A stretch of 9,500 nucleotides of DNA from Bacteroidales bacterium (GTDB lineage: Bacteria > Bacteroidota > Bacteroidia > Bacteroidales > Dysgonomonadaceae). How positions within the stretch are numbered: the stretch's first letter is position 1; each line of letters begins with the position of its first letter. The stretch spans positions 1 through 9,500 of the forward strand of contig JAAZMQ010000341.1 of assembly GCA_012798745.1 (NCBI GenBank), given 5' to 3'. Both the position numbers and the translations under genes were made by a program. Of the stretch, positions 1 through 7,212 are shown piece after piece. The notes beneath the pieces were generated by a model, which was not told the origin of the DNA, made no database searches, and saw nothing but the letters and a program-made list of their open reading frames with translations.

Positions 1-1
1 A

Positions 2-676
2 TATACCTATTTTATAGTCCATTACCATTATCCCGGCAAAAGCTCGACTACCGGTGTCGACACCACGTTCACCGATTTTATACGATTGAACTTTTCTCCG
101 GAGGTAACACAAATCAATTCCATCCAGAATAAAAACGATCAGCTGTTGATTCCAAGGGAAACGGAAACCTACATAAAAAGTCCGGCCGGAGTGAACACAG
201 AGATCGTTTTTCCATTCTCCCAAATTTCAAAAAAATTGCAATCGCAAGCCTTAAATCAAGCTAATTTGAAAATATATGCTGTTCCCGACGACCAAACAAA
301 CCTGAAATTCAAATTAAGTCCGCCTAACTATCTATTACTTATCAACAAAGACTCGCTGAATGGTTTCTTCGAAAGAAGAAAAATGCCGGATAACATAACC
401 TCTTTTTATGCAAGTTTTAACAAAACAGAATATTCCTACGATTTTTCCAACATCGCAGCGTTAATCAATCATTATAAAGAAGCTAACAATGGAGAAATTC
501 CCGACCTAACCTACTATTTGGTTCCTGTGGATATTACCTTCACAACACAATCATACTATTACGGTCAAACGTATCAGATTCCTACAAATTTTTATAATTT
601 GATGACTCCTTCAGCGGTAACTCTTAGCAAAGCATTCGAAGATTTTAATTTGAAAATGATATTCAGTGAATTTTGA
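2..676 (+). CDS. DUF4270 family protein, C-terminal part (5' end outside window)
   Basis: The frame is open from the window's left edge to a TGA at 674-676, giving 225 visible residues. An in-frame TTG at 86 is not needed as a start, because in-frame coding of the same character continues upstream of it to the edge. The residues match the C-terminal half of DUF4270 proteins as I know them: a YIKSPAG segment followed by a hydrophobic-alternating strand (TEIVFPF), then LLLINKDSLNGFFERRKMPDN, a SFYASFN/YDFSNIAALI segment, and a final NLMTPSAVTLSKAF block. Family members are predicted lipoproteins of Bacteroidota, usually about 450-550 residues, with unknown function. The lipobox would lie outside the window, so export cannot be verified here. 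The pattern is beta-rich, with no membrane segment in the visible part. It converges on ruvB with a 23-base gap and is A+T-rich (about 34% G+C over 241-480 by hand count). Family assignment is by recalled pattern and is fairly sure; function is unknown. Confidence 0.78.
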   Translation, partial: YTYFIVHYHYPGKSSTTGVDTTFTDFIRLNFSPEVTQINSIQNKNDQLLIPRETETYIKSPAGVNTEIVFPFSQISKKLQSQALNQANLKIYAVPDDQTNLKFKLSPPNYLLLINKDSLNGFFERRKMPDNITSFYASFNKTEYSYDFSNIAALINHYKEANNGEIPDLTYYLVPVDITFTTQSYYYGQTYQIPTNFYNLMTPSAVTLSKAFEDFNLKMIFSEF

Positions 677-699
677 GCATTTATCACCGACAAAACTGT

Positions 700-1737
700 T
701 CATATATCCGAAAACAAAGAACCTTGCTTTTCTGCACGTTTCCTTCCTAGATGCTCATAGGCCAGCTCGGTTGCTTCGCGTCCGCGCGGCGTACGCTTAA
801 TAAATCCCTCTTTAATCAAAAAAGGTTCATACACTTCCTCAATGGTTCCGGCATCATCGCCTATGGCAGTGGCTATTGTCGTGATGCCGACGGGGCCGCC
901 CTTGAACTTATCGATAATGGTAAGCAAGATTTTGTTGTCGATTTCATCTAAACCGTAACGATCGATATTTAATGCTTCCAACGCATACATGGCTATGTTT
1001 TTATCGATTTGCCCGGATCCTTTTACCTGGGCAAAATCGCGTACGCGGCGCAAAAGCGCGTTGGCAATGCGGGGTGTTCCGCGACTTCGCGAAGCAATTT
1101 CTCTCGCCGCATCATTGGCACACGCAATCTGTAAAATATCTGCCGAGCGCAACACAATACCGGTAAGCGTATCGGTGTCGTAATACTCCAAATGGAGGTT
1201 GATGCCGAAACGTGCACGAAGCGGACTGGTGAGCAAACCGCTTCGGGTAGTGGCGCCGACAAGGGTAAACGGATTGAGTTCGATTTGAATGGAACGTGCA
1301 CTGGGACCTTTATCGATAATGATATCGATTCGATAATCCTCCATTGCACTGTACAAATACTCTTCGACCACAGGCGGAAGACGATGGATCTCATCAATAA
1401 ACAACACATCATTGGGCTCGAGCGATGTAAGAATCCCCGCCAAATCGCCCGGCTTGTCAAGAACGGGACCTGAAGTAACCTTAAGACCCACCCCCAGCTC
1501 ATTAGCAATAATATTGGACAGGGTGGTTTTTCCCAATCCCGGAGGTCCGTGCAAAAGAACATGATCCAACGATTCGCCACGCATACGGGCAGCACGAACA
1601 AAAATTTTCAGATTTTCTACCACCTTGTCTTGCCCGTTGAAACTGTCAAACGTCAACGGCCGCACGGCGTTTTCAAACTCGCGTTCTGTTTCCTGTAGTT
1701 CACGGTTATTGCGTATATCGAAAGTATCTTCCATCAT
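700..1737 (-). CDS. ruvB: Holliday junction branch migration helicase subunit RuvB
   Basis: RuvB is the AAA+ motor that, as hexameric rings with RuvA, drives Holliday-junction branch migration in recombination and repair; RuvC then resolves the junction. The 345-residue product has the usual length (about 330-350). Visible motifs in order are: the family N-terminus ending in an LTFDSFNGQ-type segment (about 28-36); Walker A GPPGLGKT (64-71); Walker B VLFIDEIHR (111-119); the presensor/beta-hairpin region around 132-150; sensor 1 GATTRSG (161-167); the arginine-finger segment LRARFG (173-178); sensor 2 GTPRIAN (220-226); and a C-terminal winged-helix domain with GGPVG (280-284) and FIKRTPRGR (312-320). 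Nothing is missing. The start is one of two adjacent ATGs (1737 or 1734). There is no Shine-Dalgarno, as is usual in this phylum. It lies 52 bases downstream of queG on the same strand, so co-transcription is possible, but a candidate promoter sits in the gap. Confidence 0.98.
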   Translation of the reverse strand: MMEDTFDIRNNRELQETEREFENAVRPLTFDSFNGQDKVVENLKIFVRAARMRGESLDHVLLHGPPGLGKTTLSNIIANELGVGLKVTSGPVLDKPGDLAGILTSLEPNDVLFIDEIHRLPPVVEEYLYSAMEDYRIDIIIDKGPSARSIQIELNPFTLVGATTRSGLLTSPLRARFGINLHLEYYDTDTLTGIVLRSADILQIACANDAAREIASRSRGTPRIANALLRRVRDFAQVKGSGQIDKNIAMYALEALNIDRYGLDEIDNKILLTIIDKFKGGPVGITTIATAIGDDAGTIEEVYEPFLIKEGFIKRTPRGREATELAYEHLGRKRAEKQGSLFSDI

Positions 1738-1750
1738 TTTTTAGTGTGTA

Positions 1751-1758
1751 CAAAGATA
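1751..1758 (-). promoter_or_regulatory. Candidate ruvB promoter -7 element (TATCTTTG)
   Basis: The minus strand reads TATCTTTG, an exact match to the Bacteroidota -7 consensus TAnnTTTG, ending 13 bases before the upstream of the two ruvB ATGs. A T-rich TTTC about 21 bases further upstream could be a weak -33 box. If used, the 5' leader would be only about 8 nucleotides. It lies in the queG-ruvB gap, so it would give ruvB expression independent of queG. The motif is short and chance matches occur in A+T-rich DNA. Confidence 0.4.
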
Positions 1759-1789
1759 ACGATTTATCCCAATTTCAGGAAACCGATTG

Positions 1790-2710
1790 CTATTTTTGGG
1801 CAGACTTGCCCAATGCTTCGATATTTCGTTTCAACCCTTGAAATTTTGCCCTCTTCACCGCCGAATCGCGAAACACCCGCCGAAAGGTTTCTTCATTCAT
1901 TTTTTCAAGTTTCTCAAAGTCGAGCGATAAAAAATCGTCCGACGGGAAAAATTCGGGCGTACAATGGGGAACAGCAAAACGATTCCAAGGACAAACTTGC
2001 TGACATATGTCGCATCCATACACATTGTTCTGGAGACAAGGGATGACTGCCGGATCTATCTCTCCTTTATTTTCGATGGTCTGGTAAGAAATGCACTTGT
2101 TGGCATTGAGCCAATACGGTTTCTCGATGGCTCCGGTAGGACAAGCATTCAAACACTTACGGCAGTTGCCACACGAAAGTTTCAAAAAATCATCGTAATC
2201 GAGCTCCTTATCGATAATGAGCTCGCCCAAAAAGAAATACGATCCTTTCTGCGGAATGATGAGCAACGTGTTTTTCCCGATAAAACCCAAACCCGCTTTG
2301 GCTGCCCAAAAGCGCTCCAATACGGGAGCAGAATCCACAAAACAACGACCCCGCACTTCCGGAAAACGAAGTCGAATAAATCGGAAAAGGGCTTCCAGCT
2401 TATCTTTCATCACTTTGTGATAATCTTTTCCGTAGGCATAGTAAGCAAATTGCGGAACATGCGAAGACAATTTTCGATGAGGGTAATAATTCAACGCAAC
2501 CGAAATAATGGATTGGGCACCTTCGACCAATAAAACCGGATTAAGTCGTTTGTCAATATGGCGTTCCAGATAATCCATACCCGCATGACATTTCTCCAAA
2601 AGCCACTGCATATAATGCTCCTCCTCTCCACTATCGCCGGCCGGGCAAATGCCGCAGGCATCGAAACCCAACGATAAAGCATACGCCTTTATTTCTTCCG
2701 AAAAACGCAT
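1790..2710 (-). CDS. queG: Epoxyqueuosine reductase QueG (short form)
   Basis: QueG catalyses the last step of queuosine synthesis, reducing epoxyqueuosine to queuosine in the wobble position of GUN-anticodon tRNAs. It uses cobalamin and two [4Fe-4S] clusters in the cytoplasm. The 306-residue product shows the family N-terminus (GFDACGICPA, 16-24), a Y-AYG-DYH segment (91-98), DSAPVLER (126-133) carrying the conserved catalytic aspartate D126, and GLGFIGKNT (140-148). It also has a complete ferredoxin-like double cluster: C180/C183/C186/C190 and C206/C233/C236/C240. It ends soon after the FRDSAVKRAKF segment, so it lacks the C-terminal HEAT-like extension of longer homologues; the short form is common. 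The start at 2710 gives a proper family N-terminus and is preceded by AAAGGA four bases upstream. It is followed by ruvB on the same strand and is divergent from the flippase gene. Confidence 0.96.
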   Translation of the reverse strand: MRFSEEIKAYALSLGFDACGICPAGDSGEEEHYMQWLLEKCHAGMDYLERHIDKRLNPVLLVEGAQSIISVALNYYPHRKLSSHVPQFAYYAYGKDYHKVMKDKLEALFRFIRLRFPEVRGRCFVDSAPVLERFWAAKAGLGFIGKNTLLIIPQKGSYFFLGELIIDKELDYDDFLKLSCGNCRKCLNACPTGAIEKPYWLNANKCISYQTIENKGEIDPAVIPCLQNNVYGCDICQQVCPWNRFAVPHCTPEFFPSDDFLSLDFEKLEKMNEETFRRVFRDSAVKRAKFQGLKRNIEALGKSAQK

Positions 2711-2730
2711 GAAGTCCTTTCAATCGAATT

Positions 2731-2738
2731 CAAAAATA
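2731..2738 (-). promoter_or_regulatory. Candidate queG promoter -7 element (TATTTTTG)
   Basis: The minus strand carries TATTTTTG, an exact TAnnTTTG match, 20 bases upstream of the queG ATG. A T-run around 2759-2765 (minus strand) lies at roughly -33, but there is no clear TTTG box. The expected transcript start is near 2725, giving a leader of about 15 nucleotides that includes the AAAGGA before the start codon. Confidence 0.5.
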
Positions 2739-2770
2739 GATATAAATTCCATAACATTAAAAAAGTTGCG

Positions 2771-2778
2771 TATTTTTG
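2771..2778 (+). promoter_or_regulatory. Candidate promoter -7 element of the flippase-methyltransferase unit (TATTTTTG)
   Basis: The plus strand reads TATTTTTG followed by CA, an exact TAnnTTTG match, 26 bases before the ATG at 2805. It sits back to back with the queG -7 element, with 32 bases between the two, so the -33 regions of both promoters share the same stretch. The position supports 2805 as the flippase start, because the earlier in-frame ATG at 2649 would lie upstream of the promoter. Confidence 0.5.
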
Positions 2779-2804
2779 CAAACAAAACGGACCAAAACTG
2801 CTCA

Positions 2805-4256
2805 ATGGAAAATTCAACACTAAAAACAAAAACCGTCTCCTCGCTTTTCTGGAGTTTTCTCGACAAATTCGGGCAACAACTCATTTATCTTGCAAGCAGT
2901 ATTGTGCTGATGAACATTGTGCCTCCTGAAGAGTACGGGATAATTGGCGCATTAACCGTTTTCACAGCATTCTCAGGACTGCTGATCGACAGCGGTTTTG
3001 GTCGTGCATTAATAAACCGAAAAGACATTTCCGAGACGGAATACAGTTCGGTTTTTTATTTCAATATTGCTCTCAGTCTTGTTCTGTATGTCATCTTGTT
3101 TCTGGTGTCGCCTTTTCTTGCCCGTATTTTTCACGAACCCCGTATTGAACCGGTCTCAAAAGTCCTGTTTCTTTCGTTTGTATTCACTGCACCCGGCCTC
3201 ATTCAGCAAACCTTATTAATAAAAAAAGCCGACTTTAAAGGGCTGACAAAAGTGAATATTGCTGCTCTGAGCATCAGTGCATGTGTTGCTATCGTGATGG
3301 CAATCAAGGGATACGGCGTATGGTCACTGGTAACACAAACCGTGTTTTGCGGATTTTTTCGTACCGTCTTTTTGTGGATCTATTCCAAATGGCGACCCAT
3401 CGCCCGTTTCAGCATAAAAGTGCTGCGCTCGTTCCTGGGATTAACCAACAAATTGTTGCTTAGCGGATTAATTGGCGCTGTATTCAATAACATTTACCCT
3501 TCAATTATAGCCTTCTTCTATCCCCACTCCATGGATCAAGTGGGTTATTATGCACAGGCTAACAAATATCAGGATATTCCGTTCGGCATTCTATCCAATA
3601 CTTTCCGTTCGGTTGCCATGCTCATTCTTTCCGAAATCAATCGGCAAATCGAGCGATTGAAACGAGTGGTAAGCAAAATGATGAAATCGCTTGCTTTTTT
3701 GGCTTTTCCTCTCGGTCTGTACATGATTCTTGCGGCCGAACCCGCCTTTGCTTTTCTTTTCGGAAATAAATGGGATGCTGCCGTTCCTTATTTCAAAGTA
3801 CTTTGCTTAGGAGGCATGTTATCGCCTTTTTCTTTCATTTTGAACGAATTGTTTATTGCACGAGAAAAAGCCGATTTCTTTCTTGGGATGGAAATCGTAA
3901 AACGAATTATTCTGGTGTTGCTGATTTTTTTGTTTTTCAGACAAGGCATTATGGGGCTGGCTGTCAGTTGGATAATCTACATGGCAATTACACTCCTCAT
4001 TTCACTCATCTTATCGCAAAAACTCATTCGTTATTCTCTTGTCGATTTTCTGAAAGATGCATTTCCCTACTTACCAACAGCACTTGCAAGCGCGGCCATC
4101 GGTTATGCAGTAAGCCGCACCATACAAAATAATTTCCTCTATCTGTTAGTCAGTGCCACAATTATGGGTGGAAGCTACTGGCTGATATGCAGATTATTAA
4201 AACTCGAAATGACCAAAGAAATCAAAAACTGGATAAAGTTAAAAAAACAACTATGA
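2805..4256 (+). CDS. Wzx/WzxC-like polysaccharide (oligosaccharide) flippase, MOP superfamily
   Basis: This is an inner-membrane protein predicted to flip lipid-linked glycan repeat units from the cytoplasmic to the periplasmic face. The 483-residue product has the family length and a polytopic pattern of about 12-14 hydrophobic helices spread from residue 20 to near the C-terminus, ending in a short basic cytoplasmic tail. The N-terminal signature is typical of WzxC-type proteins: a helix ending in VPPEEYGIIGALTVF (39-53), then LLIDSGFGRALINRKDISETEYSSVF (59-84 region), where a conserved small-residue/Gly segment precedes the polar loop. No glycosyltransferase or polymerase is adjacent, so the substrate is unknown; capsule, O-antigen or the glycan of protein O-glycosylation are all possible. 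The start was set at ATG 2805 because the in-frame ATG at 2649 lies inside queG and upstream of the likely promoter, and would add 52 residues not seen in the family. Its stop overlaps the next gene's start (ATGA). Family assignment is firm; substrate is unassigned. Confidence 0.9.
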   Translation: MENSTLKTKTVSSLFWSFLDKFGQQLIYLASSIVLMNIVPPEEYGIIGALTVFTAFSGLLIDSGFGRALINRKDISETEYSSVFYFNIALSLVLYVILFLVSPFLARIFHEPRIEPVSKVLFLSFVFTAPGLIQQTLLIKKADFKGLTKVNIAALSISACVAIVMAIKGYGVWSLVTQTVFCGFFRTVFLWIYSKWRPIARFSIKVLRSFLGLTNKLLLSGLIGAVFNNIYPSIIAFFYPHSMDQVGYYAQANKYQDIPFGILSNTFRSVAMLILSEINRQIERLKRVVSKMMKSLAFLAFPLGLYMILAAEPAFAFLFGNKWDAAVPYFKVLCLGGMLSPFSFILNELFIAREKADFFLGMEIVKRIILVLLIFLFFRQGIMGLAVSWIIYMAITLLISLILSQKLIRYSLVDFLKDAFPYLPTALASAAIGYAVSRTIQNNFLYLLVSATIMGGSYWLICRLLKLEMTKEIKNWIKLKKQL

Positions 4257-4963
4257 AGGATCTTGTCTTATACTTCCGTTTCGCCCTCTTATACGCTTTT
4301 AATAACCGCACTCTGTCGCATCTTCGCTATTTTTCTCGATGGATAAAAGACAAAAAATCAGGGGATAATCCTTTGCTGAGAAAATTGCCGTGGATGACGT
4401 ATGATGCGATTGACCACCTTGCAAAAATCTGTACACCCGAAATGAAAGTTTTCGAGTGGGGATCGGGTGGATCAACACTCTTTTTTGCTTCTCGATGTAA
4501 CCACGTAACAACTGTTGAGCATGATACAACTTGGAGTAACTTCCTGAAAGAGAAAATCGACGAATTATCTTTCAAAAATGTAGATCTAAAAGAAATTCCA
4601 CCTGAAAAAATCCCCGACTTCAAAAAGAAAGATTACCGCAATCCGGACGATTTTGTATCCAAAGATACCCATTCCGTCGGCCTTTCTTATGAAAATTATG
4701 TAAAGTCTATCAATTCGTATCCAACGGAATATTTCGATATTGTTTTAGTTGACGGCAGGGCAAGAAACAGTTGCATTAAACATGCTATACCACACATCAA
4801 AAAAGGAGGGTTTCTTATCGTGGATAATTCCGACAGAGCATATTATCTCAAACCGTTCCCCGAATTAAAAGATTCTTCCCAATGGCAAAAAACCGAATTT
4901 CAAGGTCCGGTTTTTTTTCAACATGCATTTAGCAAAACCTCGTTTTTCAAGAAATTAAGGTAG
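4253..4963 (+). CDS. Class I SAM-dependent methyltransferase, probably glycan-modifying
   Basis: This 236-residue soluble protein has a Rossmann-type SAM-binding core. Motif I is VFEWGSGGS (66-74), followed by VTTVEHD (85-91), whose acidic E89 would bind the ribose hydroxyls. Then come FDIVLVDGRARN (161-172) at motif II/IV and GGFLIVDNSDR (185-195) as the later strand. The basic, aromatic N-terminus (1-45) precedes the PWMTYDAIDHL helix common to a methyltransferase group found in surface-polysaccharide clusters (similar to the Methyltransf_24/FkbM-like types). The acceptor cannot be read from the sequence. The start at 4253 gives an ATGA overlap with the flippase stop and implies translational coupling; the in-frame ATG at 4187 would add 22 Lys/Asn/Gln-rich residues lying inside the flippase gene. 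Hand-counted G+C over 4501-4740 is about 36%, low for the window. Inference: it methylates a sugar on the glycan handled by the flippase. Confidence 0.82.
   Translation: MKDLVLYFRFALLYAFNNRTLSHLRYFSRWIKDKKSGDNPLLRKLPWMTYDAIDHLAKICTPEMKVFEWGSGGSTLFFASRCNHVTTVEHDTTWSNFLKEKIDELSFKNVDLKEIPPEKIPDFKKKDYRNPDDFVSKDTHSVGLSYENYVKSINSYPTEYFDIVLVDGRARNSCIKHAIPHIKKGGFLIVDNSDRAYYLKPFPELKDSSQWQKTEFQGPVFFQHAFSKTSFFKKLR
4887..4918. terminator. Possible bidirectional intrinsic terminator inside the methyltransferase 3' end
   Basis: AAAAAACCG (4887-4895) and CGGTTTTTT (4908-4916) form a perfect 9-base inverted repeat around a 12-base loop, with two further T residues after it. The A- and T-runs make it terminator-like on both strands. 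It would lie about 70 bases after the rnr stop on the minus strand. On the plus strand it precedes the methyltransferase stop by about 45 bases, so it could act there only if termination occurred within the gene. Only three G:C pairs support the stem, so it may be weak or fortuitous. Confidence 0.3.
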
Positions 4964-4987
4964 AATGCATGCCAAGAATTTCTACTC

Positions 4988-7132
4988 TTATGCGAGCATG
5001 AAATCCAGTTGTTTGCGTTCCAAATTGGCGCGTGCCACCATAATGGAAATCTGCTGCCCCAGGCGGTATTCACGGCCGGTATGCCTTCCTATCAACCGAT
5101 AATTCCTTTCATCCAACTCGTAAAAGTCGTCATCCAGTTCGCGAATGGGAATCATACCTTCGCATTTATTCTCATTGATTTCAACATAAAGCCCCCACTC
5201 CGTTACACCCGATATTACCCCATCGTATACTTTCCCGAGTTTATCCGACATAAATTCAACCTGCTTGTATTTTATCGAATCGCGCTCGGCATTTTCAGCC
5301 AATCGTTCCATCTGAGAGCAATGTTCGCATTCCTCCTCGGTTTGCGTTTCATCCACAGCCGAAGCCCCTTCACTATACCTGTCAAGCAAGCGATGCACCA
5401 TCATATCGGGATAACGTCGGATAGGCGAAGTGAAATGGGTATAATAATCGAACGCCAACCCGTAATGCCCCACATTTTTGGTAGAATATACGGCTTTCGA
5501 CATGGTTCGGATAGCAAGTGTTCCCACCAAGTCTTCTTCGGGACGACCTTTTATCTTGTCGAGCAGCGAGTTGATGCTTTTGGCTATATCCACCTTCGTT
5601 CCTGAAGTTTTTATTTTATGCCCGAAACGCAAAATGAACGAATTAAAATCCTCCAATTTCTCGATATCGGGAACATCGTGCACACGATAAACAAACGTTT
5701 TGGCTTTTTTACCTTTCGGCACTTTCCCGATGTGCTCGGCAACGGTACGGTTGGCCAGCAACATAAACTCTTCAATCAGATGATTGGCTTCTTTCGATTC
5801 TTTAAAATATACACCCAGCGGCTTACCATTCTCATCGAGATTGAATTTTACTTCGTACCGATCAAAATTGATAGCCCCGTTGGCAAACCGGCGCTCACGA
5901 AGCTGTTTGGCCAAATTGTTCAACACAAGAATTTCGGAACTGAAATCGCCCTTGCCTGTTTCAATTATCGCCTGTGCATCTTCATATGTCAGTCGGCTGT
6001 CGGACTTAACAATCGTATGCGCAATACGGTATTTCAACACCTCGGCTTTGTCGTTCATTTCAAAGATGACCGAATGACAAAGCTTCTCTTCATGAGGACG
6101 AAGCGAACAGAGATAGTTGCTCAACCTCTCCGGAAGCATAGGCACCGTGCGATCGACCAAATAGATAGACGTTGCCCGTTGTTCGGCTTCCCTGTCAATG
6201 GGATCGCCGGGTTTCACATAATAGGTTACATCGGCAATATGCACACCCACCTCCCACAAATTGTCGGAAATCTTGCGCAACGAGAGCGCATCATCAAAAT
6301 CCTTTGCATCGGCGGGATCGATGGTTATGGTCACCACATCACGAAAATCCTCACGTTTGGCATACTCCTCTTCAGGTATCTTGTCCGAGAGCGATTCGGC
6401 ATACTTTTCCACGTCACGAGGATACCTGTAAGGTAAATTATATTGTGCCAAAATGGCATGCATTTCCGCCGTATTTTCGCCGGGTTTACCCAAAATATCA
6501 ATCACTTTTCCGATGGGATTATTGGCACGTTCGGGCCACTCAACAATTTCGACCACCACTTTGTCACCATCCTTGCCTCCGCCGAGAAAATCAAACGGAA
6601 TAAAAATATCGTTGGCCAATATCTTACTGTCCATGACCAAAAAGGCGTAATGCTTTTTCACTTCAAGTGTTCCAATATAGTGAGTATCGGAACGCTTCAA
6701 GATATCGACCACCACTCCTTCCGTTTCGGCATGTTTGCGTTTTGCCAGCAATTGAACCCGCACTCGATCGCCATTCATGGCATGTTTGGAATTGCGCTCG
6801 CTGATGAAAACGATGTTGCCATCGTCATCCGGAACAAAGAAATTTTTGCCGTTACTGCGGCGCTCAAAACGACCTTCGAGCATCAACCGCCGATCGTTGA
6901 TACGGTATCTTCCTCGCGATGTCTCCAGTATGATGTCTTCATCGCGCAGCTTATCGAGCACTTTTATCAACATGCGACGTTCTGCTTCACCGGTCACATT
7001 AATAGCGGCAGCTAGTTGTTTATAATTATATTCTTTTCCTCTGTTTTGGGTCAAAAAATCGACAACAACTTGCGCTAATGCTTTTTTGCCGATTTTTTTT
7101 CGGAAAACAGAAGAGGACGTTTTTCTACTCAT
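4988..7132 (-). CDS. rnr: Ribonuclease R (3'-5' exoribonuclease, RNase II/RNB family)
   Basis: RNase R degrades structured RNA processively from the 3' end and works in mRNA decay, rRNA quality control and trans-translation. The 714-residue product is complete: a winged-helix N-terminus (about 15-78, ending RGRYRIND); a cold-shock-type RNA-binding domain beginning EGRFERRSNGKNFFVP (86-101) and a second near 150-215; the RNB catalytic domain with DPADAKDFDD (272-281), where D272, D278, D280 and D281 are the expected metal-binding/catalytic aspartates; HFTSPIRRYPD (566-576) near the end of RNB; and a C-terminal S1 domain from about 632 (GKVYDGVISGVTEWGLYVE). It is shorter than the E. coli enzyme (about 813 residues) because it lacks the long basic C-terminal tail, which is usual in Bacteroidota. 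It converges on the methyltransferase gene with a 24-base gap and is apparently transcribed alone from a promoter near 7205. Confidence 0.98.
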   Translation of the reverse strand: MSRKTSSSVFRKKIGKKALAQVVVDFLTQNRGKEYNYKQLAAAINVTGEAERRMLIKVLDKLRDEDIILETSRGRYRINDRRLMLEGRFERRSNGKNFFVPDDDGNIVFISERNSKHAMNGDRVRVQLLAKRKHAETEGVVVDILKRSDTHYIGTLEVKKHYAFLVMDSKILANDIFIPFDFLGGGKDGDKVVVEIVEWPERANNPIGKVIDILGKPGENTAEMHAILAQYNLPYRYPRDVEKYAESLSDKIPEEEYAKREDFRDVVTITIDPADAKDFDDALSLRKISDNLWEVGVHIADVTYYVKPGDPIDREAEQRATSIYLVDRTVPMLPERLSNYLCSLRPHEEKLCHSVIFEMNDKAEVLKYRIAHTIVKSDSRLTYEDAQAIIETGKGDFSSEILVLNNLAKQLRERRFANGAINFDRYEVKFNLDENGKPLGVYFKESKEANHLIEEFMLLANRTVAEHIGKVPKGKKAKTFVYRVHDVPDIEKLEDFNSFILRFGHKIKTSGTKVDIAKSINSLLDKIKGRPEEDLVGTLAIRTMSKAVYSTKNVGHYGLAFDYYTHFTSPIRRYPDMMVHRLLDRYSEGASAVDETQTEEECEHCSQMERLAENAERDSIKYKQVEFMSDKLGKVYDGVISGVTEWGLYVEINENKCEGMIPIRELDDDFYELDERNYRLIGRHTGREYRLGQQISIMVARANLERKQLDFMLA

Positions 7133-7175
7133 AAATTTTTCAATTACATTTTTCTAAATCAATTAAATCACATTT

Positions 7176-7194
7176 AAATCCTGAAATCGGATTT
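7176..7194 (-). other. Small inverted repeat near the predicted 5' end of the rnr mRNA
   Basis: AAATCC (7176-7181) and GGATTT (7189-7194) pair perfectly around a 7-base loop. With the rnr -7 element at 7205-7212, the transcript should begin near 7199, so this stem-loop would lie within about five nucleotides of the mRNA 5' end, followed by about 43 unpaired A+T-rich nucleotides up to the ATG. The stem has only two G:C pairs and may be marginal. Confidence 0.25.
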
Positions 7195-7204
7195 TTAGTT
7201 ACTA

Positions 7205-7212
7205 CAAATTTA
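7205..7212 (-). promoter_or_regulatory. Candidate rnr promoter -7 element (TAAATTTG)
   Basis: The minus strand reads TAAATTTG, an exact TAnnTTTG match, 72 bases upstream of the rnr ATG. No TTTG box is seen at -33; the region instead carries a second copy of GTGTAAATT, the sequence that overlaps this -7 element. The predicted leader is about 65 nucleotides, longer than for the other genes in the window. Confidence 0.45.

Noticed and set aside
86..88. TTG at 86 as the start of the first gene
   Set aside because: The frame is open upstream to the edge and that segment reads like DUF4270 coding sequence, so the gene begins outside the window.
2649..2804. ATG at 2649 as the flippase start
   Set aside because: It lies inside queG on the other strand and upstream of the likely promoter at 2771, and adds 52 residues foreign to the family.
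4187..4252. ATG at 4187 as the methyltransferase start
   Set aside because: It lies inside the flippase gene and adds a polar 22-residue extension; the ATG at 4253 makes a standard ATGA overlap.
4960..4985. Inverted repeat GTAGAA/TTCTAC in the methyltransferase-rnr gap as a terminator
   Set aside because: It has a 6-base stem with few G:C pairs and a 14-base loop, and no T-run follows on either strand; the repeat at 4887-4916 is a better candidate.
5009..7025. Several long + strand open frames (up to 272 codons) opposite rnr
   Set aside because: They lie entirely antisense to a complete RNase R with every expected motif, overlap each other, and encode low-complexity Phe/His/Arg-rich products with no recognisable domain.
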